Positions 39,095 to 48,787 of a DNA stretch of 64,000 nucleotides are shown here, one piece after another (the stretch's first letter is position 1; each line of letters starts with the position of its first letter). The position numbers and the translations under genes are program-made. The notes below the pieces were generated by a model. The model was given only the letters and a program-made list of their open reading frames with translations. It did no database searches and was not told the origin of the DNA. Origin of the DNA: Streptomyces chartreusis NRRL 3882 (GTDB lineage: Bacteria > Actinomycetota > Actinomycetes > Streptomycetales > Streptomycetaceae); contig NZ_LT963352.1 in the NCBI RefSeq assembly GCF_900236475.1, positions 1,612,001 through 1,676,000 on the forward strand, written 5' to 3'.

Positions 39095-39844
39095 TCATGG
39101 GCTCGGCGGCGGTTCGCCGGGATCCGCGCCGTCGGGGCCGAGTCGAACGCAGCATTCCCCGGGCCGGGGGGCCAGAACGGCTTGGACGCCGCCGATGCGG
39201 AGGCCGTCGAGGTAGCCGGTGAGGAAGGCGTGGTTCATGCCGCACACCAGGTCGGGGGCCTTGGCGGCGAGGGGGTGGAAGGGACAGTTGCGCAGGCGCA
39301 GGTGGGTGGGTGTTTCGCGGACGGGTTCGTAGCCGTGCTCGTCGAGCATGCTCTCGCAGGCGGTCAGTCCGCGTTCCGCGCCCAGGCGGCCGGGGCGCGT
39401 CCGGTCCCGTTCGGCCTCGCCCATCTGTCGTCCGCGCTGTCCGGCGGTGCGCACCGCCGCCTGTGCGGCGTTCTCGTCGGTGCCCTCGGTCAGGACGGCG
39501 TCCAGGAGCAGGTCGGCCAGGAGTTCGTGGCGCCGGTCGGGGATGCTGACGGTGAGCTGGGTGTCGGTGGGTTCGTAGACCTTGGGCTGCCGGCCGACCT
39601 TGCGGATGCCGCCCGGGGTCTCGTAGCGGGCGCGCAGAAGGCCGGCGTCGACGAGTTTGTCGAGGTGGAATGCGGCGAGCTTGCGGGATATGCCGACGCT
39701 GGCGGCGGCCTCGTCGCGGGTGACCGCTCGGCGGGCGCGCCGGATGAAGGCGAACATGCGCCGTCGTGAGTCCTCGCCGAGGACGCTCACGGAGTCGATG
39801 GCGGCATCGGCCGCACGCGTCGGCGGTATCGGATCGGAAGCCAC
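39095..39844 (-). CDS. SufR-like helix-turn-helix regulator with Cys cluster
   Basis: The 249-residue protein has an N-terminal winged helix (VTRDEAAASVGISRKLAAFH, LDKLVDAGLL) at about residues 41-70. Its C-terminal half carries C187, C201, C231 and C232 in the arrangement NCPFHPL-x-CGMN-x-GECC. That pattern is characteristic of SufR-type regulators that hold an iron-sulfur cluster, suggesting redox or Fe-S sensing. The suf operon is not nearby. It is divergent from a two-gene membrane operon across an AT-rich inverted repeat at 39924-39946, its likely target. The start is a GTG at 39844 without a strong ribosome site, so the N-terminus is uncertain. Confidence 0.85.
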   Translation of the reverse strand: MASDPIPPTRAADAAIDSVSVLGEDSRRRMFAFIRRARRAVTRDEAAASVGISRKLAAFHLDKLVDAGLLRARYETPGGIRKVGRQPKVYEPTDTQLTVSIPDRRHELLADLLLDAVLTEGTDENAAQAAVRTAGQRGRQMGEAERDRTRPGRLGAERGLTACESMLDEHGYEPVRETPTHLRLRNCPFHPLAAKAPDLVCGMNHAFLTGYLDGLRIGGVQAVLAPRPGECCVRLGPDGADPGEPPPSP

Positions 39845-39923
39845 GGGACCAACGGTAACCCCTGCTCGCGTGGGTACTCGTGGGCTTTGAGCGCCTGGGA
39901 CCTGGGCGTCTTGACGCGTAGAC

Positions 39924-39946
39924 CTAATAAGACCAAGACTTATTGG
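39924..39946. promoter_or_regulatory. AT-rich operator between SufR-like gene and membrane operon
   Basis: CTAATAAG (39924-39931) and CTTATTGG (39939-39946) form an inverted repeat with one mismatch and a seven-base spacer, conspicuous in this GC-rich DNA. TTGACG at 39911-39916 upstream on the plus strand looks like a -35. Position suggests the binding site of the divergent regulator. Confidence 0.6.
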
Positions 39947-39965
39947 TGAAACTACGGAGGTCGCG

Positions 39966-40502
39966 ATGGTCAGTGAGTCTCAGCTGCAGGCGAAGCGGCC
40001 GGTCAGTGCCGCGCTCGCCGGCCCGTACGGTCATCCGTTCCACCCCATCCTGGTGACGGTGCCGATCGGCGCCTGGGTGGCGAGCCTGGCGTTCGACATC
40101 GCCTCGCATGCGGTGGACGATCCGGCGTTCCTGACCCAGGGCTCGGAATGGCTGATCGCTGTGGGGGTGATCGGTGCGCTGCTGGCCGCCACGGTCGGCT
40201 TCCTCGACCTGTTCGCGATCCCCACCGGAACCCGCGCGTTTCGCACCGGCCTGGTGCACATGACGCTGAACCTGGGCGTGACCGCCGCCTACGTCGTCAA
40301 CTTCGTGTGGCGGTACGGCACCTACACCGACGGCGGCAGTGTCGGCGTCGGCAGGCTCGTGCTGTCCGCGGTCAGCCTGGCGGCTCTGGGTGTCTCTGGG
40401 TTCCTGGGCGGCAAGCTCGCCTACCGCTACGGCGTGCGGGTCGCGGACGAGAGCACGCAGGCCGAGGGATACGGGCCGCGCGACGTGGGCCGACCCTCGT
40501 GA
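39966..40502 (+). CDS. DUF2231-type integral membrane protein
   Basis: The 178-residue protein has four hydrophobic segments and the family motif GHPFHPILVTVPIGAW near residues 22-37, which carries paired His residues that may bind metal or heme. Function of DUF2231 proteins is not established. A strong GGAGG (39956-39960) supports the ATG at 39966. Divergent expression from the SufR-like regulator and an AT-rich operator suggest redox or metal control. The following membrane protein gene starts 76 bases downstream and likely shares the transcript. Confidence 0.88.
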   Translation: MVSESQLQAKRPVSAALAGPYGHPFHPILVTVPIGAWVASLAFDIASHAVDDPAFLTQGSEWLIAVGVIGALLAATVGFLDLFAIPTGTRAFRTGLVHMTLNLGVTAAYVVNFVWRYGTYTDGGSVGVGRLVLSAVSLAALGVSGFLGGKLAYRYGVRVADESTQAEGYGPRDVGRPS

Positions 40503-40578
40503 CGCCCGCCCCCACACCCCTCTCGACGGCCGGTGCCAGCCGACCGCCCTCCACCTTTCCATCGTCGGGGAGTTCCTC

Positions 40579-41034
40579 ATGGACATCGCCGCACTGATCG
40601 CCTGGGTGGTCACCGCCCTGGGCGGCTTCTACCTGCTCGGCACCTGGATCCAACGCGGCGGGATCCGGCAGCAGCAGTCCGGCACCAGCCGCCTGCCCGC
40701 ACCGGTGATCTTCGGGCACTTCGCCCTGGCCGCGATCGGCCTGGTGGTGTGGATCATCTATGTCGCGGCCGACAAGGACGCCCTGGCCTGGACCGCGTTC
40801 GGTCTGCTGCTGCCGGTCGCCCTGCTCGGCTTCACGATGCTGGCCCGCTGGATCCCCGTCTACCAGTCCCGTTCCAGGGCCCAGGCCACCCCGGCCGCCA
40901 CCGCTCCGGGCACGGACGGGACCGTTCCCGCCGAACGGCACTTCCCGCTGCCCGTGGTCGTGGCGCACGGCCTGCTCGCCGTCGCCACCCTCGTCCTGGT
41001 CCTGCTCACCGCCCTTGGCGTCGGTGGCAGCTGA
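40579..41034 (+). CDS. Small four-helix membrane protein
   Basis: The 151-residue protein begins MDIAALIAWVVTALGGFYLL and has hydrophobic segments near residues 4-22, 43-63, 66-88 and 124-147, with a hydrophilic loop rich in Ala/Thr/Pro between the last two. GGGGAG at 40567-40572 supports the ATG at 40579. A longer in-frame start at 40339 would run back inside the upstream gene. No family recognised beyond general similarity to actinobacterial membrane proteins; it is a probable partner of the DUF2231 protein. Confidence 0.82.
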   Translation: MDIAALIAWVVTALGGFYLLGTWIQRGGIRQQQSGTSRLPAPVIFGHFALAAIGLVVWIIYVAADKDALAWTAFGLLLPVALLGFTMLARWIPVYQSRSRAQATPAATAPGTDGTVPAERHFPLPVVVAHGLLAVATLVLVLLTALGVGGS

Positions 41035-41249
41035 CGCGAACGAGCCTCCGCACCGGACCGTATGGCAGCCGCTCCGGGACGCCCGACGTCCCGCGCAAAC
41101 CCCTCACTCATCGTCGAACCGGCCGAAACCTTGACCGTCGACAGTGAGTCACCGTCACCGCGCAGGCACGGAGCGAGTTCGCCCTTCCGCGTCACAGGGA
41201 GTCATGTGAAACTGTCGTCCCGTCCGCCGTCCCCCACGAGAAGGGCGCC

Positions 41250-41918
41250 GTGCGTTCCCTACCTCTGCCCCTGGCCCTGACCGCACGCCTGTCCCCCGTG
41301 GCCGTGCTCGCCGCGGCGGGCTGGGCGCTGTCGTCCGGCCCGCTCGCCGCGCCGCAGGCCGCCGAGCACAAGCCGGCCGACGAGAAGACCGAGACCCAGT
41401 CCGCGTCCGCCCCGTCGACCTCGACGGAGTCGAAGGCCTACGCGGCCGCGCCGGCGCCGTGCGAGAGCGTCGCCAAGAAGACGGTCGAGTCGCTGGTGCC
41501 GGGTGCCAAGACGGCCGGGAAGGAGATTCCGTCCACGGACTCGGACTTGCGCCGTACCTGCTCCTGGAACGCCCTCAAGGGGTACGACTACCGCTGGCTC
41601 GACGTGTCCTTCGAGGTGATGGAGTCGGACGAGGCGGCGGGGAAGGCCTACAAGGGGCGCACCGAGGAGAAGAGCGGCGGCGGCCCCGTCCCCGGTCTGG
41701 GCGACACCGCGTACTCCATCGTCAACCTCACCACCGAGGACAAGCAGCAGACCCGCGAGGGCCAGGTGTTCGTCCGCGCCTCCAACGCGCTGGTGATCGT
41801 CACGTACAACGGCAGCGACTTCGAGTCGAAGAAGGCGCCGAGCACGGACACGATCAACAAGGGCGCCATCAAGGCCGCGAGGGAAGCGGTGGCCGCGCTG
41901 GAGGGCGGCAAGGGCTGA
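41250..41918 (+). CDS. Exported DUF3558-like protein
   Basis: The 222-residue product begins RSLPLPLALTARLSPVAVLAAAGWALSSG in two pieces of hydrophobic character that act as a signal peptide. A disordered Ala/Ser/Thr/Glu-rich stretch follows to about residue 65. The globular domain contains two cysteines (PCESVAKK and RRTCSW), a pattern matching DUF3558-type secreted domains, where they form a disulfide. No lipobox is visible. The GTG start at 41250 follows AAGGG. Convergent with the permease gene. Function unknown. Confidence 0.72.
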   Translation: MRSLPLPLALTARLSPVAVLAAAGWALSSGPLAAPQAAEHKPADEKTETQSASAPSTSTESKAYAAAPAPCESVAKKTVESLVPGAKTAGKEIPSTDSDLRRTCSWNALKGYDYRWLDVSFEVMESDEAAGKAYKGRTEEKSGGGPVPGLGDTAYSIVNLTTEDKQQTREGQVFVRASNALVIVTYNGSDFESKKAPSTDTINKGAIKAAREAVAALEGGKG

Positions 41919-41970
41919 CCGTCCTCCAGCATCCGCGTCCGCGTCGTGTCCGTGTCGTGCGCGTGCCGGG

Positions 41971-43497
<1,527 letters not shown>

Positions 43498-43580
43498 GGG
43501 CCAGGCCAATCAGGGGAAGTGGGTCGGGAAAGGCCATGCGGGTGGCGCCGATGGGGGGTGCGCTCGACAAGCGTCCTGGG

Positions 43581-43608
43581 CCCCCTCCCCGGGCCGCCGG
43601 GAAGGGGG
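43581..43608 (-). terminator. Hairpin between LLM oxidoreductase and permease genes
   Basis: CCCCCTCCCCGG (43581-43592) pairs with CCGGGAAGGGGG (43597-43608) with one mismatch and a four-base loop. It lies in the 140-base gap between the two minus-strand genes and could reduce read-through into the permease. There is no T tract. Confidence 0.5.
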
Positions 43609-43637
43609 AGTTCGAAGGGGGTGCCGCGGGGAGGAGG

Positions 43638-44660
43638 TCAGGCGTTGACGGCGGGGATCACCCGCGATCCGTAGGTGTCGATCACGGCTTCCTGCGCGTC
43701 GTGCATGTCGTAGACGGCGAACTGGTCCACACCGAGGGCGCGCAGCGCGTTCAGCTTCTCGACGTGCTTCTCGACCGGGCCGATCAGACAGAACCGGTCG
43801 ACGATCTCGTCGGGCACGAACTGGGTGTCCGGGTTGCCGGCGCGGCCGTGGTGGGAGTAGTCGTAGCCCTCGCGCGCCTTGATGTAGTCGGTGAGTTCGT
43901 CGGGGACGGCGGCCGAGTGCTCGCCGTACTTGGACACCAGGTCGGCCACGTGGTTGCCGACCATCCCGCCGAACCACCGGCACTGGTCGCGCGCGTGGGC
44001 GAGCGCCTCGGGCGAGTCGTCCTCGGTGACGTAGGCCGGGGCGGCCACGCAGATGGTCACCGCCGACGGGTCCCGGCCGGCGGTGACGGCCGCGTCCTTC
44101 ACGGCCTTGACCATGTACTCGGTCAGGTACAGGTCGGCCAGCTGGAGGATGAACCCGTCGGCCTCCTCGCCGGTCATCTTCAGGGCCTTGGGTCCGTACG
44201 CGGCCATCCACACGGGGAGTTCTGCGCCCGGCCCGATCCACGGGAACCGGACGACCGTGCCGCCGCCGAGGTCGGCCTCCTGGCCGCTGCCGAGGGCCCG
44301 GATGACCTTCATGGCCTCGCTGATCCGGGCCAGCGTGTTGGGCTTGCGGCCGGCCACGCGCATCGCGGAGTCGCCGCGGCCGATGCCGCAGACCGTGCGG
44401 TTGCCGAACATGTCGTTGAGGGTGGCGAAGGTGGAGGCGGTGACCTCCCAGGTGCGGGTGCCGGGGTTGGTCACCATCGGCCCGACCTTCAGTTTCGTGG
44501 TGTTGGCCAGGATCTGGCTGTAGATCACGAACGGCTCCTGCCACAGCACGGCGGAGTCGAAGGTCCAGCCGTACGAGAATCCGTTCCGTTCCGCGCGTTT
44601 CATCAGGCTGATCACCCGCGAGGCCGGCGGGTCGGTCTGCAGGACGAGTCCGAAGTCCAT
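43638..44660 (-). CDS. LLM-class flavin (F420/FMN) oxidoreductase
   Basis: The 340-residue protein is a luciferase-like TIM-barrel flavoenzyme: MDFGLVLQTDPPASRVISLM at the start, TFDSAVLWQEPFVIYSQIL near residue 33 and MAAYGPKALKMTGEEADGFI near 153-172. It resembles a family often found near dihydropyrimidinase genes (I recall it as TIGR03842). The substrate is unknown. It starts 11 bases after the dihydropyrimidinase stop with AGGAG seven bases upstream, so it belongs to that operon. A reductase or monooxygenase step on the pyrimidine ring is possible. F420 against FMN use cannot be decided by eye. Confidence 0.85.
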   Translation of the reverse strand: MDFGLVLQTDPPASRVISLMKRAERNGFSYGWTFDSAVLWQEPFVIYSQILANTTKLKVGPMVTNPGTRTWEVTASTFATLNDMFGNRTVCGIGRGDSAMRVAGRKPNTLARISEAMKVIRALGSGQEADLGGGTVVRFPWIGPGAELPVWMAAYGPKALKMTGEEADGFILQLADLYLTEYMVKAVKDAAVTAGRDPSAVTICVAAPAYVTEDDSPEALAHARDQCRWFGGMVGNHVADLVSKYGEHSAAVPDELTDYIKAREGYDYSHHGRAGNPDTQFVPDEIVDRFCLIGPVEKHVEKLNALRALGVDQFAVYDMHDAQEAVIDTYGSRVIPAVNA

Positions 44661-44671
44661 CTGCGCCACTC

Positions 44672-46075
44672 CTAGTTGAGGTACTGACAGGTGGAACGCG
44701 GGGTGAAGACGCCGTGCCCGGCGTGCCCGGTGTACTCCCGCTCGGTGATGACCGGTACGCCGCGCGAGAGGACCGTCTCGACCCGGCCGGTGACGCGCTT
44801 GCCCTCGTACGCCGAGTAGTCGACGTTCATGTGGTGGGTTTCGGCCGACATGACCTGCTCGGCGTGCGGGTCGTAGATGACGACGTCGGCGTCGGCGCCC
44901 GGCGCGATGGTGCCCTTCTTCGGGTAGAGGCCGAACATCCGGGCCGGGGTGGCGCAGGCGATCTCGATCCACCGGCGGCGCGAGATGTGCCCGTCCAGGA
45001 CGGCCTGGTGGAGCAGGTCCATACGGTTCTCCACACCCGGCAGACCATTGGGGATCCTGGAGAAGTCGCCGCGGCCGAGTTCCTTCTGCCCCACGAAGCA
45101 GAAGGGGCAGTGGTCGGTGGAGACCACCTGGAGGTCGTTCGTCCGCAGTCCCTGCCACAGCTTGGCCTGGTGCTCCTTCGGCCTGAGCGGGGTGCTGCAC
45201 ACGTACTTCGCGCCCTCGAAGTCCGGCTCGGCGAGGTTGTCGGTGGACAGGAACAGGTACTGCGGGCAGGTCTCGCCGAAGACGTTCAGCCCCTCGTCGC
45301 GGGCCCGCGCCAGCTCGGCGACCGCCTCCGTCGCCGAGACGTGCACGACGTACAGGGGCGCGCCCGCGACCTGCGCGAGCTTGATGGCGCGGTGGGTGGC
45401 CTCGGCCTCCAGCAGGGCCTTGCGGACCTCGCCGTGGTAGCGCGGGTCGGTCTCGCCGCGGGCCAGCGCCTGCTCGACCAGGACGTCGATCGCGATGCCG
45501 TTCTCGGCGTGCATCATGATCAGGCCGCCGTTCTCGGCGGAGCGCTGCATGGCGCGCAGGATCTGGCCGTCGTCGCTGTAGAAGACGCCCGGGTAGGCCA
45601 TGAACTGCTTGAAGGAGGTGACGCCCTCCTCGATCAGCAGGTCCATCTCCTTGAGCGTCTCCTGGTTCACGTCGGAGACGATCATGTGGAAGCCGTAGTC
45701 GATGGCGCAGTTGTGCTCGGCCTTGGCGTGCCAGGCGTCGAGGCCCTCGCGTAGGCTGTGCCCGACGCTCTGCACGGCGAAGTCGATGATCGTGGTCGTG
45801 CCGCCCCAGGCGGCGGCGCGGGTGCCGGTCTCGAAGGTGTCGGAGGCGAAGGTGCCGCCGAAGGGGAGCTCCATGTGGGTGTGGGCGTCTACGCCGCCGG
45901 GGATGACGTACTTTCCTGTGGCGTCGATGACTCGGTCGGCGGTGAATGTTTCGGCGGCGGGTGTGCCGGTGGCTGCGAGGGCGGCGATGCGGCCGTCCTC
46001 GATCAGGACGTCGGCGTGGATCTCGTCGGATGCGGTGATGACGAGGCCGCCGCGGATGACTGTACGGCTGCTCAT
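44672..46075 (-). CDS. hydA: Dihydropyrimidinase / D-hydantoinase
   Basis: The 467-residue amidohydrolase opens the ring of dihydropyrimidines or hydantoins to N-carbamoyl amino acids. The bimetal site is complete: H65-x-H67 in DAHTHMELPFGG, carboxylated lysine K156 in TSFKQFMAYPG, H189, H245 and D321 in STDHCPF. Length is normal. GGAG lies 10 bases before the ATG at 46075. The gene is separated by 121 bases from the upstream amidohydrolase gene, and that gap holds copy 2 of the dispersed repeat. It is followed by the LLM oxidoreductase gene and the permease. Confidence 0.95.
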   Translation of the reverse strand: MSSRTVIRGGLVITASDEIHADVLIEDGRIAALAATGTPAAETFTADRVIDATGKYVIPGGVDAHTHMELPFGGTFASDTFETGTRAAAWGGTTTIIDFAVQSVGHSLREGLDAWHAKAEHNCAIDYGFHMIVSDVNQETLKEMDLLIEEGVTSFKQFMAYPGVFYSDDGQILRAMQRSAENGGLIMMHAENGIAIDVLVEQALARGETDPRYHGEVRKALLEAEATHRAIKLAQVAGAPLYVVHVSATEAVAELARARDEGLNVFGETCPQYLFLSTDNLAEPDFEGAKYVCSTPLRPKEHQAKLWQGLRTNDLQVVSTDHCPFCFVGQKELGRGDFSRIPNGLPGVENRMDLLHQAVLDGHISRRRWIEIACATPARMFGLYPKKGTIAPGADADVVIYDPHAEQVMSAETHHMNVDYSAYEGKRVTGRVETVLSRGVPVITEREYTGHAGHGVFTPRSTCQYLN

Positions 46076-46115
46076 GTCGTGGTCGCTCCTCGCGGTGGAT
46101 GCGTGCCGGTTGTCG

Positions 46116-46174
46116 GTGGTTGCTCGCGCCCGCGCGGCGGTAGCCGCATGTCGAATACGGCCCCGCGCCCCTTA
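46116..46174 (-). repeat. Dispersed intergenic repeat, copy 2 (inverted)
   Basis: On the minus strand this reads AGGGGCGCGGGGC, then GACATGCGGCT and CCGCCGCGCGGGCGCGA, matching copy 1 at 12984-13042 with about ten mismatches in 59 bases. It lies between two genes of one catabolic operon, so its hairpin may affect expression of the dihydropyrimidinase gene. Confidence 0.75.
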
Positions 46175-46196
46175 AGGCGTGTCCCCAGCGGGCGTT

Positions 46197-47039
46197 TCAG
46201 GGTGCTGTCAGTGGCCCGTACGCCCCCGGGGCCCTGTCCCGGTAGAACTGCCAGCGGTCGCGGACCTCGCGGAGTTTGGCCATGTCCAGGTCGCGGACCA
46301 CCAGTTCGGGTTCCTTGTCGCTCGCCACCTCGCCGACGAACTGGGCCTCCGGGTCGACGAAGTACGACGTCCCGTAGAAGTCGTTGTCGCCGTACTCCTC
46401 GACCCCCACCCGGTTGATCGCGCCCACGAAGTACTCGTTGGCGACGGCAGCCGCCGGCTGCTCCAGCTGCCAGAGGTAGCCCGACAGGCCGCGGGAGGTG
46501 GCCGAGGGGTTGAAGACGAGTTCGGCGCCCGCGAGGCCGAGTGCGCGCCAGCCCTCGGGGAAGTGGCGGTCGTAGCAGATGTAGACGCCGACCTTGCCGA
46601 CGGCGGTCTCGAAGACCGGCCAGCCGGAGTTGCCGGGGCGGAAGTAGAACTTCTCCCAGAAACCCCTCACCTGCGGGATGTGCGTCTTGCGGTACTTGCC
46701 CAGGTAGGAGCCGTCCGCGTCGATCACGGCGGCGGTGTTGTAGAGGACGCCGGGCTGCTCTTCCTCGTACATCGGCAGGACCAGGACGATGCCAAGTTCC
46801 TTGGCGAGGGCCTGGAAGCGGCGGACGATCGGGCCCTCGGGGATCTGCTCGGCGTACTCGTAGAAGGCCGGGTCCTGGACCTGGCAGAAGTACGGTCCGT
46901 AGAACAGCTCCTGGAAGCACAGGACTTGGGCACCCTGCGCGGCCGCGTCGCGGACCGCCTGCTCGTGGACCTGGATCATCGACTCCTTGTCGCCCGTCCA
47001 GGCGGTCTGGAAGACGGCGGCACGGATCACTCGGCTCAT
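46197..47039 (-). CDS. Beta-ureidopropionase / N-carbamoyl amidohydrolase, paralogue 1
   Basis: The 280-residue nitrilase-superfamily protein has the catalytic triad E44 (CFQELFYGPYFC), K118 (KYRKTHIP) and C155 (ICYDRHFPEG). It should hydrolyse N-carbamoyl-beta-alanine or another N-carbamoyl amino acid made by the downstream dihydropyrimidinase, giving the amino acid, CO2 and ammonia. A close paralogue of the same length is encoded at 50071-50913. GGAGGT (47047-47042) lies upstream of the ATG. It is the first gene of the hydA-side transcription unit, with three direct repeats upstream that may be regulator sites. Confidence 0.9.
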   Translation of the reverse strand: MSRVIRAAVFQTAWTGDKESMIQVHEQAVRDAAAQGAQVLCFQELFYGPYFCQVQDPAFYEYAEQIPEGPIVRRFQALAKELGIVLVLPMYEEEQPGVLYNTAAVIDADGSYLGKYRKTHIPQVRGFWEKFYFRPGNSGWPVFETAVGKVGVYICYDRHFPEGWRALGLAGAELVFNPSATSRGLSGYLWQLEQPAAAVANEYFVGAINRVGVEEYGDNDFYGTSYFVDPEAQFVGEVASDKEPELVVRDLDMAKLREVRDRWQFYRDRAPGAYGPLTAP

Positions 47040-47068
47040 CGGGACCTCCGGTCGCTCGGTGTGCCGTG

Positions 47069-47144
47069 AGCCTAGGAAGCCGGGAAGCGCACTTTGAGTT
47101 GCACCGTGTCACGTCTGCGGGCGTGCGGCGTGTCACCGTGTCAC
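47069..47144 (-). promoter_or_regulatory. Promoter region with three GTGTCAC repeats
   Basis: GTGTCAC occurs at 47106-47112, 47130-47136 and 47138-47144, three direct copies between pucR and the first amidohydrolase gene. On the minus strand TAGGCT (47074-47069) is a candidate -10 for that gene; no good -35 was found. The repeats are plausible sites for the adjacent PucR protein. Confidence 0.45.
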
Positions 47145-47194
47145 TCTGCCGTGAGCCCATGTTTCACCGCCGTTTTCCCAGGTGGTCGGGTGTT

Positions 47195-48760
47195 TCACTG
47201 CTGTTGCGCGTCGTGCGCGAGGAGTGCGATGTGCACCGAGGCGGCCTGCTCGAAGTCGTCGAGGTCCACCCCGAGGCGGACCTGTATGGCTTCCAGGCGG
47301 CGGTAGAGGGCGGGCCGCGAGACGTGGTGGAGCTGGGCGGTCCGGGACTTGTTGCGACCGGTGGCGAGGTAGGTGCGCAGGACGGACAGCAGGTCCTCGT
47401 CGGTCTCGCACAGCAGCCCGTCCAGCTCCCGCTCCGCGAAGGACTGCACGTGCGGATCGTCGCGCAGCAGGCGGATCAGGCCCCGCAGGTGGACATCGCG
47501 CAGGCGGACGACCGGCGGGAGGTCGAGGGCGGCGGCGGAGTCGGCGACGGCGTCCGCCACGTGCTGGGCCTCGCGCAGTCCGGCGGGGACGTCCTCCCAG
47601 ACGGCCCGGGGGTCGGCCGCGGCGACGACCGTGCGGGACGGGCCGGACTCGGTGCGCAGCCGGGTCGCGAAGTGCGCGGCGAGGGCGTCCGCGTCCTGGT
47701 CGCGGGGCAGGCTGAGCAGCACGGCGGTGGCCCCGTCGGCCAGCTCGGCGACCAGCCCGGGCAGGCCCAGCAGACGGAGCAGCCGGTCGAGCCGGGCGGT
47801 GTCGCCGTCGCGGACGACCAGCGGCACGAACGTCCGCCGGTTGACCGGCAGCCCGGCCGCGCGCGCCCTGGGCAGCAGTTGCCGCGCCGGTACGACACCG
47901 CTGACCAGGTCGGTCAGCAGGCTCTGCGCGGACTGCTCCTCCCAGGAGCACGCGGCGCCGCCGCCGAGCATGCGGTGCAGCACGAGGGCCTCGGCGGCGC
48001 GGTCGGCCAGCAGCCGCCCGGTGGCGGTGTCGCCCCGGTAGCCGCACAGCACGATCCGGCCCCAGCGCTCCCCGCGTCCGCCCAGCTCGGCCCGGATCCA
48101 GCCGTCGCCCTCGGTGCCTCCGGCCTGGCGGGCGATGCGCTCCCAGTCGCGCAGCACGTCGTCCACCGCCGGCCGCTCCCCCGCCGTGCCGAGGACGCGG
48201 TGGGCGAGGTTGGTGACGACGACCGGGCAGGCGCTGTGCCGGGCGACCTCGTCGAGCAGGCGTTGCAGCGGGGCGCCCGCGGTGATGAGGGCGGTGAGTT
48301 CGGTGCGGACGGCCTCGGAGAGGCTGACGGCGGCGAACTTGCGCCGCACGAGCCGTGACTGGACCTCCTCGGTCAGCTCGGCGAAGGGGAAGGGCCGGTG
48401 CAGGACGACCATCGGCAGCCCGCACCGCTCGGCGGCCCGGCGCATCACGGCCGGTGCGGCGGGGAAGGCGCGGCCCAGTCCGAGGACAACGGCGGCGGCT
48501 TCCGCGCGGTGCAGCGACCGGACGTACTCGGCCTGCTTCTCCTCGTCGCCGGCGAGCAGCACACCGGTGGTGAGGACCATCTCGCCGCCGCTGAGCATCA
48601 CGCCGACGTCGGCGGCCTCGGCGACGTGCACCCAGCGCACCGGCCGGTCGAGATGGCTCGCGCCGGCCACCACCTCGGGCTCCCCGGCGAGCACCCGCTC
48701 CAGGGTGAGGACCTGCCGGACCGACAGCGCGGGTCCCAGGGAATCCAAGGTGATGGTCAT
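47195..48760 (-). CDS. PucR-family purine/pyrimidine catabolism regulator
   Basis: The 521-residue protein has the N-terminal PucR-type domain (VRQVLTLERVLAGEPEVVAG near residues 14-33, then LDRPVRWVHVAEAADVGVML) and a central region. The C-terminal helix-turn-helix is LLSVLRTYLATGRNKSRTAQ followed by LHHVSRPALYRRLEAIQVRLG, near residues 455-500. PucR-type proteins activate purine or pyrimidine degradation genes in response to intermediates. Genes for the pathway lie on both sides, so it is the likely local activator. The ATG at 48760 follows GGGAACGGCACC, and it probably shares a transcript with the aminotransferase upstream. Confidence 0.92.
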   Translation of the reverse strand: MTITLDSLGPALSVRQVLTLERVLAGEPEVVAGASHLDRPVRWVHVAEAADVGVMLSGGEMVLTTGVLLAGDEEKQAEYVRSLHRAEAAAVVLGLGRAFPAAPAVMRRAAERCGLPMVVLHRPFPFAELTEEVQSRLVRRKFAAVSLSEAVRTELTALITAGAPLQRLLDEVARHSACPVVVTNLAHRVLGTAGERPAVDDVLRDWERIARQAGGTEGDGWIRAELGGRGERWGRIVLCGYRGDTATGRLLADRAAEALVLHRMLGGGAACSWEEQSAQSLLTDLVSGVVPARQLLPRARAAGLPVNRRTFVPLVVRDGDTARLDRLLRLLGLPGLVAELADGATAVLLSLPRDQDADALAAHFATRLRTESGPSRTVVAAADPRAVWEDVPAGLREAQHVADAVADSAAALDLPPVVRLRDVHLRGLIRLLRDDPHVQSFAERELDGLLCETDEDLLSVLRTYLATGRNKSRTAQLHHVSRPALYRRLEAIQVRLGVDLDDFEQAASVHIALLAHDAQQQ

Positions 48761-48787
48761 GGTGCCGTTCCCTTGTTCAGTGCACTG

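Noticed and set aside
41250..41918. Lipoprotein call for the exported DUF3558-like protein
   Set aside because: No Leu-Ala-Gly-Cys type lipobox is present after the signal; the first Cys occurs far downstream in the globular domain.
43638..45200. A 520-codon frame that would extend the LLM oxidoreductase upstream into hydA
   Set aside because: The 5' part is a shadow of the hydA coding frame. The ATG at 44660 has an AGGAG and begins the conserved domain.
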